A stretch of DNA of 64,000 nucleotides from Companilactobacillus alimentarius DSM 20249 (lineage in GTDB: Bacteria > Bacillota > Bacilli > Lactobacillales > Lactobacillaceae), in the NCBI RefSeq assembly GCF_002849895.1, contig NZ_CP018867.1, positions 2,170,001-2,234,000 of the forward strand. The letters run 5' to 3'. A program made the translations under genes and the position numbers. Positions 1 through 7,993 of this stretch are shown here, in pieces (the stretch's first letter is position 1; every line of letters begins with the position of its first letter). The notes under the pieces are model-generated. The model saw nothing but the letters and a program-made list of their open reading frames with translations, did not search any database and was not told where the DNA came from.

Positions 1-11
1 TTATTGCTTAA

Positions 12-161
12 AATAAGGCCGAGCTTGGAAATGCCGCGTACTTTGCGGTAGTTTCAAGTCGTGCCCACATCGTTCCAGCCCATATCGAGTTTTTTGTGGA
101 GGACGGCATATTTAACTATCAAGCACATAGAGCAAAGTTTATCAAATGCATATTAAAGTAA
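12..161 (+). pseudogene. Possible 3' remnant of a LysR-type regulator
   Basis: An open stretch ends in TAA at 159-161 and reads as a plausible LysR-type C-terminus (YFAVVSSRAHIVPAHIEFF). The usual ending of these effector-binding domains is of the form Y-x-V-x-x-S-R-x-x-x-x-P-x-x-x-x-F. An in-frame stop at 9-11 separates it from anything upstream, and the window edge hides the rest. It is either the tail of a frameshifted gene or decayed DNA. The match is short and made by eye. Confidence 0.35.
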
Positions 162-189
162 TATCACATTGATATAAAAGTGATATAAT
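161..189 (+). promoter_or_regulatory. Extended -10 promoter and candidate RHH operator
   Basis: TGATATAAT at 181-189 is an extended -10 element (TG-N-TATAAT). The ATG of the RHH gene is only 6 bases further on, at 196, so the transcript would begin at or next to the start codon. Half-sites ATATCA (161-166), TGATAT (170-175) and TGATAT (181-186) form one inverted and one direct repeat, the direct pair being 11 bp apart. This suits autoregulation by the ribbon-helix-helix protein encoded immediately downstream. That link is inference. Confidence 0.5.
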
Positions 190-195
190 AAAACC

Positions 196-519
196 ATGGC
201 AGATAAAATGATTGCATTAAGACTAGACAAAGATTTGTACGACCGAATTGCAGAAGATGCGGCACGTGAAAATCGCAGCGTCAACAATTATATTGTCACC
301 AAGTTGAGCGAAGCTGTACCGACAAATAACCTCGAGCAGCGCCAAATTGTAGGATCTATCGTCAGAGGGGATAAGATCAATATGGCAAACGACTTGATCG
401 AAGTTAAGGGTATTTACTATCGCTATGACCTTTTGGCAAATGATTCCGTTGATACAAAAGTGAATTATCAGGTTATTAAGGCTAATGGCAATATCTTGAC
501 GATTCAGAAATTAAAATAA
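196..519 (+). CDS. Ribbon-helix-helix (Arc/CopG-type) regulator
   Basis: The protein has 107 residues. Residues 1-45 look like an Arc-type ribbon-helix-helix DNA-binding domain: a short basic strand (KMIALRLDKDLYDRI) followed by two helices with NRSVNNYIVTKL. The remaining ~60 residues are predicted mostly beta and are not recognised; they could bind a ligand or partner. No Shine-Dalgarno is visible before the ATG, and the -10 element ends 6 bases upstream, so translation may be leaderless. The gene lies 19 bases before the SPFH gene and is probably cotranscribed with it. A role as autorepressor or as an antitoxin-like regulator is inferred from the fold and context only. Confidence 0.7.
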   Translation: MADKMIALRLDKDLYDRIAEDAARENRSVNNYIVTKLSEAVPTNNLEQRQIVGSIVRGDKINMANDLIEVKGIYYRYDLLANDSVDTKVNYQVIKANGNILTIQKLK

Positions 520-538
520 GAAAAGTAGGCGGGGAATA

Positions 539-1357
539 TTGTTTGGATTTAAAGTAGTACGACAAAATCATGTGGGATTGATTGAAACTTTAGGGAAGTA
601 TCGACGTGAAGTAGACGCTGGATTGAGCTTTTACGTTCCGATGTTCCAAAAAGTTAGAATAGTTGATTTAGCAATGATTCCATTGTCATTGAAAGGATAT
701 TCGGTCATTACCAAGGATAATGCTGAAGTTCAAACAAACGTTACTTTAAATTACCACGTCACTGACGCCAGAAAGTTCGAATACGAGAATAGTAATTCCG
801 TTGAATCAATGGTGCAATTGGTACGTGGACACTTACATGATATTATCGGTAAAATTGACTTGAACGAAGCATTAGGTTCAACTTCAAAGATCAATGCAGA
901 TTTGGCAAACGCTATTGGGGATTTAACTAATACTTATGGAATCAAAGTCGATCGAGTTAATATTGATGAACTGAAACCATCAGCCTCAATCACCGAATCA
1001 ATGGAAAAACAAATTAGAGCTGATCGTGAAAAGACTGCCGCAATTGCCAAAGCTAACGGTGAAGCTAGAAGTATTGAGATTGAAACTAAAGCTAGAAACG
1101 ATGCCACTGTTTCAACTGCTAAAGCTCAGGCTGAAGCAACGATTGCTCGAGCTGACGCCAAGGCTTATGAAATCAAGAAGTTAAATGATATGTTAGCCTC
1201 AGCTGACAGTAAATACTTCACAGATCAACAGATTCAAGCCTTCGCCGATTTGGCTAATTCGGCTGCTAATACTGTTGTGATGAGCAAAGAAGATATTGGT
1301 AAGTATTCTGAGATACCAGTTACAGCACAAGTTATGAATCAAATAAGTAATAAATAA
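539..1357 (+). CDS. SPFH/band-7 (stomatin-like) protein without membrane anchor
   Basis: The protein has 272 residues and uses a TTG start behind AGGCGGGG. Residues 1-~150 form a band-7/SPFH domain (Q-x-x-x-G-x-x-E-x-L-G-K-Y near the N-terminus, then V-x-x-x-D-L and T-x-D-x-A-x-V). Residues ~155-220 are an A/E/K-rich coiled coil typical of stomatin/HflC-like oligomers. Relatives normally begin with a transmembrane or hairpin anchor; here the SPFH domain starts at residue ~3, and the short sequence upstream in this frame codes for no hydrophobic segment. It may bind membrane lipid peripherally or act in the cytoplasm. It appears to form an operon with the RHH gene. Its client is unknown. Confidence 0.8.
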   Translation: MFGFKVVRQNHVGLIETLGKYRREVDAGLSFYVPMFQKVRIVDLAMIPLSLKGYSVITKDNAEVQTNVTLNYHVTDARKFEYENSNSVESMVQLVRGHLHDIIGKIDLNEALGSTSKINADLANAIGDLTNTYGIKVDRVNIDELKPSASITESMEKQIRADREKTAAIAKANGEARSIEIETKARNDATVSTAKAQAEATIARADAKAYEIKKLNDMLASADSKYFTDQQIQAFADLANSAANTVVMSKEDIGKYSEIPVTAQVMNQISNK

Positions 1358-1399
1358 AAAACATTATTAAAAATAACGAAAATTAAATTATGTAAAATG

Positions 1400-1428
1400 T
1401 TGATAATTTCCTTGTTAGGAATTAATAT
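1400..1428 (+). promoter_or_regulatory. Promoter upstream of the Abi locus
   Basis: TTGATA (1400-1405) and TAATAT (1423-1428) are separated by exactly 17 bases, predicting a start near 1435. A second possible pair is TTGTTA (1412-1417) with TATAAG (1434-1439). Either would give a very short transcript running into the terminator at 1444-1480 before the Abi gene. Confidence 0.65.
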
Positions 1429-1434
1429 ATAACT

Positions 1435-1480
1435 ATAAGATCAAGTCTAGGTAGCCCACGGGCCCTAGGCTATTTTTTTT
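1435..1480 (+). ncRNA. Candidate short RNA (possible RNA antitoxin/attenuator) of the Abi locus
   Basis: A transcript from the 1400-1428 promoter would be about 45 nucleotides, consisting of a short 5' tail, one GC-rich hairpin and a U8 tail. The hairpin arms are AGTCTAGG (1444-1451) with CCTAGGCT (1464-1471), with an inner GCC/GGC stem. Read-through gives the Abi mRNA, whose ribosome-binding site (GGAGGG) starts just after the U-run. A separately promoted, terminated RNA directly before a HEPN toxin-like gene matches the layout reported for AbiF-type RNA-antitoxin systems. Whether this RNA is an antitoxin or just an attenuator is inference. Confidence 0.45.
1444..1480 (+). terminator. Rho-independent terminator before the Abi gene
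   Basis: The arms 1444-1451 and 1464-1471 pair, one pair being G-U. An inner GCC/GGC stem and a 4-base loop lie between them, and eight T follow at 1473-1480. It ends transcripts from the SPFH operon and from the 1400-1428 promoter, only 17 bases before the Abi start codon. Confidence 0.85.
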
Positions 1481-1497
1481 CGGAGGGTTATCTCGCT

Positions 1498-2514
1498 ATG
1501 AATGAAGGCAAAGCTTTTAAATCTTATAGACAGCAGATAAAAATATTGAGAAATCGTGGAATGTATATTCCGTTTGGAAATGATGCTTCCAAAGTAATTA
1601 AAGTTCTTGAACGAGAGAATTATTATAATGTCATAAATGGGTATAAGGATATTTTTTTAGAACGTGATCAAGTATCGATGAGAATTATTAAACCAGAGGT
1701 ATTTAAAAAGGGAACAACCTTTGATCAAGTGTCATCGTTATATTATTTTGACCGTGAATTACGTAATCTTTGTCTTAAGTACATGTTAAAAATCGAAAGT
1801 TCTTTAAAATCAATAATTTCATATCGTTTTAGTGAAAAGTTTAAAGGGCAGATGAATCCATATTTTAATCTTAATAATTACAATACTGATTCGAAAATGA
1901 CATTAAGAGTTGCAAAGAATATTGCTACATTGTCTAATACGATTTCTTATAAGAGTAAAGATGAATCGATAAATCATTATTTAAGGGAGTATGGAACCGT
2001 TCCTCTTTGGGTATTGATGAATGTATTAACCTTGGGAAATGTTAATTATTTTTATACTTGTCTTGATGACGGATTAAAAAATAGCATAGCACGTGATTTT
2101 AGTAAGTATTTTAATTCCGATGGATTAAAGAAGGAAAAAGTTAATATTCATTTAAAAATACAAGATATAGAAGGTATACTTAAAATCACTAATGATTTCA
2201 GAAACGTTTGTGCACATGAGGAAATACTATATAATCATATTTTAAAAAAGAGACCACAATTAAGAACTGTAGAGCAATATCTTGGTATAAATTTATCACA
2301 AAGAGAGTCAAATCTTTATGTTTTATTAACGATGATGAGGTTTTATTTAAGTAAAGAGGATTGTAAAGACCTACTTAAAAATATTGAAGTGATATTTAAA
2401 AAATTTAACAAAAGGATACGTACAGAGTCTGTAAATTTTAATATGGTATTAATGATAATGGGGTTTGATAGGGACAATCCGATTTTATTCGGAACTGATT
2501 TAATGTTTAATTAA
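1498..2514 (+). CDS. Abi-family (Abi_2; AbiD/AbiF-type) HEPN protein
   Basis: The protein has 338 residues, starting at ATG behind CGGAGGG. It shows the family layout: R-x-R-G-M near residue 20, L-x-x-x-N-Y-Y-x-x-I-N-G-Y at ~38-50, F-D-R-E-L-R-N at ~84-90, V-P-L-W-V-L-M-N at ~170, and the HEPN RNase motif R-N-V-C-A-H with Arg235 and His240 in R-x4-H spacing. Abi_2 proteins act in abortive infection, and AbiF members have been described as HEPN toxins held by an RNA antitoxin and related to the ancestor of Cas13. The gene is AT-rich with rare-looking codons, flanked by terminators on both sides, and so stands as an independent unit. Phage-defence function is inferred from the family. Confidence 0.8.
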   Translation: MNEGKAFKSYRQQIKILRNRGMYIPFGNDASKVIKVLERENYYNVINGYKDIFLERDQVSMRIIKPEVFKKGTTFDQVSSLYYFDRELRNLCLKYMLKIESSLKSIISYRFSEKFKGQMNPYFNLNNYNTDSKMTLRVAKNIATLSNTISYKSKDESINHYLREYGTVPLWVLMNVLTLGNVNYFYTCLDDGLKNSIARDFSKYFNSDGLKKEKVNIHLKIQDIEGILKITNDFRNVCAHEEILYNHILKKRPQLRTVEQYLGINLSQRESNLYVLLTMMRFYLSKEDCKDLLKNIEVIFKKFNKRIRTESVNFNMVLMIMGFDRDNPILFGTDLMFN

Positions 2515-2569
2515 TAAGCAAGTAATTTAAGGGGAATATCGGATGACTTGCATAATATATTTTAGTGGG

Positions 2570-2602
2570 AATCATAATTCATAGAATTATGATTTTTTTT
2601 TA
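2570..2602 (+). terminator. Terminator of the Abi gene
   Basis: Perfect 11-bp arms at 2570-2580 and 2584-2594 with a 3-base loop are followed by a T-run to 2601. It closes the Abi unit. Confidence 0.85.
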
Positions 2603-2603
2603 G

Positions 2604-3248
<645 letters not shown>

Positions 3249-3253
3249 TATTA

Positions 3254-3290
3254 AAATGGTATACGAATGTTTCGTATATCATTTTTTTTT
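3254..3290 (+). terminator. Terminator between padA and padR
   Basis: A 14-bp stem (3254-3267 with 3271-3284, one G-U pair) with a 3-base loop is followed by T-rich sequence to 3290. The padR ribosome-binding site starts on the next base, so padR must be translated mainly from read-through transcripts or from an unrecognised internal promoter. Confidence 0.85.
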
Positions 3291-3300
3291 GGAGGAATTT

Positions 3301-3810
3301 ATGCCTAAAAGACGGATACTGCCATACGTTTTGCTTGGATTGATCAATAATAAGGGTGAATTGTCAGGATATCAGATCAGTCAGGAATTTAAAAACGAAG
3401 TCGGGGATTTTTGGCACGCCTCACATAGCCAAATCTATCCCGAACTAGCGCGGATGAAAGATGATGGTTGGGTCAAAGATAAGGACGATGGAAAATCGAC
3501 TTACTATTTGATTACCGACCTTGGTCATCAAGTTTTGCGAAGCTGGATGGAAGAGCCATTGCAGGATAATGAAGAATTGTTTTCGTTGAAACTGTATTTT
3601 GTACGTGATGGGAATGACCCACTACTAAAAATTTTGTTAAAGCAGGAGTTACAACTTAATCAGGAAAAGTATGCTCATTTGCAGGATCGCTTGCAAGAGG
3701 TCTTTTATAATGAGACAGAAATCAAAAATAATTTTGGACACTATTTGATTTTGACTCGAGCTATCGAACGAGAAAAGAATCATATTGAATGGTTGAAAAA
3801 TAAGTTATAA
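3301..3810 (+). CDS. padR: PadR-family transcriptional repressor of padA
   Basis: The protein has 169 residues, with ATG behind GGAGG. The N-terminal winged helix (about residues 1-85) has the family features Y-V-L-L-G-L-I, G-Y-Q-I-S-Q-E-F and S-H-S-Q-I-Y-P-E-L-x-R-M. The C-terminal half is helical and used for dimerisation. It lies 52 bases after padA, and its expected operator sits over the padA promoter, so it is very likely the phenolic-acid-responsive repressor. The start at 3301 is preferred over longer upstream frames, which overlap padA and the terminator. Confidence 0.92.
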   Translation: MPKRRILPYVLLGLINNKGELSGYQISQEFKNEVGDFWHASHSQIYPELARMKDDGWVKDKDDGKSTYYLITDLGHQVLRSWMEEPLQDNEELFSLKLYFVRDGNDPLLKILLKQELQLNQEKYAHLQDRLQEVFYNETEIKNNFGHYLILTRAIEREKNHIEWLKNKL

Positions 3811-3825
3811 AAGTGGTTTAAAAAG

Positions 3826-3868
3826 ATACTGACGGTAATCAAGAAATTGATTGTTGTCAGTATTTTTT
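3826..3868 (+). terminator. Terminator after padR
   Basis: ATACTGAC (3826-3833) pairs with GTCAGTAT (3856-3863), with an inner AATCA/TGATT stem, followed by a T-run to about 3868. Confidence 0.8.
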
Positions 3869-4046
3869 ATTAATAGGCTAATTAACTAAATATAATAGGA
3901 AGAAACGTGACTAGTAATATTGGTTAATTTAGTGCAATGACTTTTTACAGTACTTTATGCATGTAACTTGTAGTGCCTCATGTATTTTTATAGTGCTTTG
4001 ATTTTTGCTATTTTATAAGGTGATAGAGTTATGGGAGGATAGTGCT

Positions 4047-4319
4047 TTGGAAAAGGAAAATATTCAATATGATTTACTACATCCAACTTATCAAACGATT
4101 TACGATTTGGTAGGTGAAGAGGGATTAATGAAGTTTTATCATGAGTTTCGCGGGACCCAAGTATCCTCACCAATGAAACTTTATGATAATAAGAAATTGG
4201 GAAAATATTTGGGGACTCTTAATGGTAAGTCAGCCAATGCTAAAAAATTATCACAAGATTATGGATTTTCACAACGTTGGATTAGAAAAGCCATCTCAAA
4301 GGGAACAGATAATAAGTAA
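4047..4319 (+). CDS. Mor-like helix-turn-helix DNA-binding protein
   Basis: This is a protein of 90 residues from a TTG start at 4047, chosen because GGGAGG lies 8 bases upstream (4033-4038); a start at 4005 is possible but lacks such a site. The layout resembles Mor/Martha-type regulators: an N-terminal part with Y-D-L-V-G-E-E-G-L, and a C-terminal helix-turn-helix (L-S-Q-D-Y-G-F-S-Q-R-W-I-R-K-A-I). Mor proteins are mostly phage middle-gene activators, but no other phage gene is seen here. It lies between the pad locus and an IS, in AT-rich DNA, and may be a mobile-element remnant or a stand-alone regulator. Its target is unknown. Confidence 0.55.
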   Translation: MEKENIQYDLLHPTYQTIYDLVGEEGLMKFYHEFRGTQVSSPMKLYDNKKLGKYLGTLNGKSANAKKLSQDYGFSQRWIRKAISKGTDNK

Positions 4320-4502
4320 TGATAAATATTTCTAGTTTTGTCTACCGAATGTATATAGGATTTTTTGGTCAAAAAGTTAAAATGAAATTCAACATAATTA
4401 TAGTTAATTGATTTTAAATAGGAGTAAACGTTACCAAAAGATTAAATATTTTAAGATTCATTGTGGCAAATAAAAATATGGTCTATACTTTTTTATACAT
4501 TA

Positions 4503-4554
4503 AAGTGCTTCATAATTGTTAGACAAGAAATCTAACAGTTATGGAGCGCTTTTT
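4503..4554 (+). terminator. Hairpin/terminator at the left end of the IS
   Basis: A 21-bp stem (4503-4523 with 4531-4551, several G-U pairs) is followed by five T and ends just before orfA. It overlaps the left inverted repeat and would block read-through from outside into the transposase. Its arms closely match the terminator at 58764-58817. Confidence 0.75.
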
Positions 4555-4556
4555 AT

Positions 4557-5090
4557 ATGGTTAAATACAGTTCAAAATTAAAGGCAGAGGTTGTTGGTGA
4601 ATACCTCCAAGGTAGAACCAGCATGCAAAGTCTCTCAGAGAAACATAATTTACCTAAACGGCAAGTCAGTTTCTGGATTCAAAAATATCGCTTAAGCGGC
4701 GTAGACTCGCTTAAGCGAAAAAAAACTAAACGGAGCTTTTCAGCTGAATTTAAAATTGATGTGATAAACTACTATCAAACTCATGATGAAACTTTAGCTG
4801 AAGTATCCGCCAGATTTGATGTTAACAAGTGTCAGATTAGTTCCTGGAGAACGGCATTCAATAAACATGGCATAGAAGCCTTGAAGTCTCATCCGAAAGG
4901 CAGAAAATCCAAAGTGAAAAATGATAAAAAGAAATTACGTCATTTAATAAACAAGAATGAATTAGATCAACTTCGCGAGGAACTCGCAAAGAAGAATCAA
5001 GAATTATATGACACAAAGTTGGAGAATGATATTTTAAAAAAATCAATGACCCTGTTCGGAACTTCAAAGGACGCAAAAAAACACAAATAG
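4557..5090 (+). CDS. IS3-family transposase OrfA
   Basis: The protein has 177 residues and two successive helix-turn-helix segments (about residues 1-55 and 58-115, each with the pattern K-x-x-x-I/V-x-x-Y followed by W-x-x-x-Y/F), typical of IS150-like OrfA. A C-terminal leucine-rich coiled coil follows (residues ~135-165). The last codons include AAA AAA at an A7 run, where -1 slippage joins the OrfB frame. The start is ATG at 4557; no good ribosome-binding site is visible because the terminator hairpin fills the upstream sequence, consistent with low basal expression. Confidence 0.9.
   Translation: MVKYSSKLKAEVVGEYLQGRTSMQSLSEKHNLPKRQVSFWIQKYRLSGVDSLKRKKTKRSFSAEFKIDVINYYQTHDETLAEVSARFDVNKCQISSWRTAFNKHGIEALKSHPKGRKSKVKNDKKKLRHLINKNELDQLREELAKKNQELYDTKLENDILKKSMTLFGTSKDAKKHK
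5075..5081 (+). other. Probable -1 programmed ribosomal frameshift site (A7)
   Basis: Seven A in a row are phased A-AAA-AAA relative to orfA, four codons before the orfA stop (5088-5090). Slipping back one base enters the orfB frame, which is open from 5030, giving an OrfAB fusion. This is the standard IS3-family way of making active transposase. Confidence 0.75.
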
Positions 5091-5986
5091 TTGATCAGAT
5101 CAGGGTAGAACAAGAGTCTCTTCCAAAAGCAGAACGGTATAAGATAGGCGATATTCTTAAGGCCATTGGACTTAAAAAGGCCACTTACCATGATGAGCGT
5201 AAACATATCAAAAATCATGTAGATAAGTACAAAGATATAAAAACTGAAATATTAAAAATTACTGAAAGTGGAAAATGTCGTGGACGCCTAACCTACGGTT
5301 ATCGTCGCGTACAAGAAGGATTAATTAAACTAGATATTCACATAGCAGATGCCGTAGCTCGTCGCTTGATGAATGAGTTAAATGTTCAAGTAAATCTTTA
5401 TAATCGTCATAAAAATGGAAAGTATTCCTCATATAAAGGAACTGTTGGAAAGGTCGCACACAACATTTTACATCAACAGTTTAATGAAACTGAGCCCTTT
5501 AAAGTCCTGCATACAGATGTCACACAAGTTCGTTTAAGGGATAACGAATGGGCTTATGTTTCCGCAATTACCGACGAGGCAAGCAAAGAAGTTCTAGCGT
5601 TCCAAGTAAGTAATAGTCCCAATAGTAAATTAATTATGGATACATTAAATGAATTAACGACAGTTATACCTAAAGGAAGCAACCCAGTGATACATTCAGA
5701 TCAAGGCTGGCATTATCAACTAAATTATTATACTGATAGGCTTTCTGAAGATGGATTTATACAGAGCATGTCTCGCAAAGGAAATTGTCTCGACAATGCG
5801 CCAATCGAAAGTTTCTTTCATCTATTCAAAACAGAATGTCTCAATGGATTTCCACCTTGTAAAGATATGAAAGAATTTAGGAAACTTTCTAAGGAGTACA
5901 TCGATTGGTTTAACAATCGACGCATCTCAAGAAAAACAAAAGGCATGACTCCCCGCGAATACAGGGAACATGCCTTATCAGCTTAA
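5078..5986 (+). CDS. IS3-family transposase OrfB (DDE integrase core)
   Basis: The frame is open from 5030 to the stop at 5986, and the A7 run marks the likely entry point. An N-terminal HTH_21-like part (G-R-L-T-Y-G-Y-R-R-V) precedes the rve catalytic core. The three acidic residues are present: Asp in H-T-D-V-T-Q, Asp in H-S-D-Q-G-W and Glu in I-E-S-F-F, followed by the expected K at seven residues. The product catalyses copy-out/paste-in transposition as the OrfAB fusion. No internal stop or deletion is seen. Residues from the first internal ATG (5366) alone would lack the N-terminal part. Confidence 0.88.
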   Translation, partial: KTQIVDQIRVEQESLPKAERYKIGDILKAIGLKKATYHDERKHIKNHVDKYKDIKTEILKITESGKCRGRLTYGYRRVQEGLIKLDIHIADAVARRLMNELNVQVNLYNRHKNGKYSSYKGTVGKVAHNILHQQFNETEPFKVLHTDVTQVRLRDNEWAYVSAITDEASKEVLAFQVSNSPNSKLIMDTLNELTTVIPKGSNPVIHSDQGWHYQLNYYTDRLSEDGFIQSMSRKGNCLDNAPIESFFHLFKTECLNGFPPCKDMKEFRKLSKEYIDWFNNRRISRKTKGMTPREYREHALSA

Positions 5987-6040
5987 CAATATTCAATTTT
6001 GTCTAACTTTTGTGTTGCACTTTAATTAGAACGGATTTTT

Positions 6041-6074
6041 GGTTTTGTTTTAAAAACGGTTTTGTTTTAGAAAC
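6041..6074. repeat. 17-bp tandem duplication
   Basis: GGTTTTGTTTTAAAAAC (6041-6057) is followed directly by a copy with one difference (6058-6074). It lies between the IS right end and the 3' end of the CBS gene. Its function is unknown; it is probably slippage. Confidence 0.7.
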
Positions 6075-6084
6075 ACCAAATTAA

Positions 6085-6747
6085 TTATAAGGTATTTTTG
6101 TCGAGAATCTTACCAGATTTTAGATCTTCAATCTCAGAAACAACAAAACTCTTCTTTTCAAGACGTTTGATGATTTCCTTTAAGGTATCAACACTAGTGC
6201 CTGATGGAAGCGTAAAGAGTGTTCTTCGTACGACTTCATTTGATTTTGCATCTAAAGTCATACAAGCGGCAACAGAAACATATTTAGCAAAGATTTTTGA
6301 CATCTTCTCTAGATCGCCACGATCGCCAGAAGAACTAACAGTTAGGACATAACTACTGATATCAAGGTTCCAGGCGTCAGATAACATACTGAGCAATCTT
6401 GAGTGAGTCAAGATTCCATAGAATAAGTTATTTTCGTCCAAAACAGCGATATAAGGCAAATCTTTGATATTAAAGAATACCTTAAAGAATGGTGAATCCA
6501 CGCTGATAGTTTTAGTAGCATTCTTCATAAGTGTTGTTACAGGTAAACTCATATCACCGCCACGTGACTTATGACGATAGATGTGCATCTTGTAAATGTT
6601 ACCCCTAAATATCTGTCCGCTTTCATCCAAAATTGGCACACAACGGAAACCAGAGTCTTCTAGGACCTTTAAAGCTTCCTCAAGAGTAACTGTTTCTTTA
6701 ACTGTGGTCAGCTTGTCCTTTTTAAGTACAAGTGATTTAACTAACAT
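6085..6747 (-). CDS. cbpA: CBS-pair plus ACT-domain protein (CbpA-like, possible c-di-AMP binder)
   Basis: The protein has 220 residues. Two CBS motifs occupy about residues 5-130 (R-C-V-P-I-L-D-E-S-G and Y-I-A-V-L-D-E-N-N-L-F-Y-G-I-L-T), followed by an ACT-like domain (about 138-205, Y-V-L-T-V-S-S-S-G-D-R-G-D-L). This CBS-CBS-ACT layout is that of the cyclic-di-AMP-binding CbpA group of Firmicutes, which couples the nucleotide to stress and (p)ppGpp control. Binding here is inferred from architecture only. It lies downstream of ldh on the same strand but beyond a strong terminator, so it should have its own promoter in 6748-6800. Confidence 0.75.
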   Translation of the reverse strand: MLVKSLVLKKDKLTTVKETVTLEEALKVLEDSGFRCVPILDESGQIFRGNIYKMHIYRHKSRGGDMSLPVTTLMKNATKTISVDSPFFKVFFNIKDLPYIAVLDENNLFYGILTHSRLLSMLSDAWNLDISSYVLTVSSSGDRGDLEKMSKIFAKYVSVAACMTLDAKSNEVVRRTLFTLPSGTSVDTLKEIIKRLEKKSFVVSEIEDLKSGKILDKNTL

Positions 6748-6802
6748 ATATATTCACATCCTATCCAACTATAATTGAATTAATAATACAGTAATTTAGA
6801 AC

Positions 6803-6847
6803 AAAAAAAAAGCTGAAACAAATTTTTCATTTGTTTCAGTCTTTTTT
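6803..6847 (-). terminator. ldh terminator
   Basis: CTGAAACAAAT (6813-6823) pairs with ATTTGTTTCAG (6829-6839). On the minus strand the hairpin is followed by a run of about nine T, ending ldh transcription; T-rich sequence on the other side may make it bidirectional. Confidence 0.85.
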
Positions 6848-6863
6848 AAGCATGAATCAAAGA

Positions 6864-7856
<993 letters not shown>

Positions 7857-7888
7857 TCATCCCTTCGAAAATAATATGTTCCTGACCC

Positions 7889-7918
7889 ATTATACAAATA
7901 ATTAAGGCAAATAAACAA
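7889..7918 (-). promoter_or_regulatory. ldh promoter
   Basis: On the minus strand TTGTTT (7918-7913) and TATAAT (7894-7889) are separated by 18 bases, with the ldh start codon about 40 bases downstream. Confidence 0.7.
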
Positions 7919-7960
7919 GCCGATAGTGAAAAAAGTGAAAAAATAGTATTTTTAACATGA

Positions 7961-7966
7961 TATAAT
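7961..7966 (+). promoter_or_regulatory. -10 element for pth-mfd
   Basis: A perfect TATAAT lies 28 bases before the pth start, but no convincing -35 hexamer is seen 16-18 bases upstream. Confidence 0.4.
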
Positions 7967-7993
7967 ATAAGTTCGAAATGAGGTATATTAAAT

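Larger units (their letters stand above)
4499..6026 (+). mobile_element. Complete IS3-family insertion sequence
   Basis: An element of about 1.53 kb is bounded by imperfect inverted repeats. The outer 10 bases ATTAAAGTGC (4499-4508) are repeated inverted at 6017-6026, and an inner GTTAGACAA block is shared (4518-4526 and inverted at 5999-6007). It carries overlapping orfA and orfB with an A7 slippage site, and both frames appear intact, so it may be active. Bases directly outside the repeats do not give a clear 3-4 bp target duplication, so the exact boundary could differ by one or two bases. The subgroup is probably IS150-like, from the two-HTH OrfA, but was not compared with references. Confidence 0.85.

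Noticed and set aside
1361..1497. Type III toxin-antitoxin repeat array upstream of the Abi gene
   Set aside because: No tandem repeats are present; only a single hairpin transcript is seen, so the ToxIN-like model was not adopted.
4005..4046. N-terminal extension of the Mor-like gene
   Set aside because: The extension spans the GGGAGG site that serves the TTG at 4047 and has no site of its own.
3973..4319. Prophage remnant around the Mor-like gene
   Set aside because: A single small regulator without integrase, portal, terminase or attachment repeats does not support a prophage.
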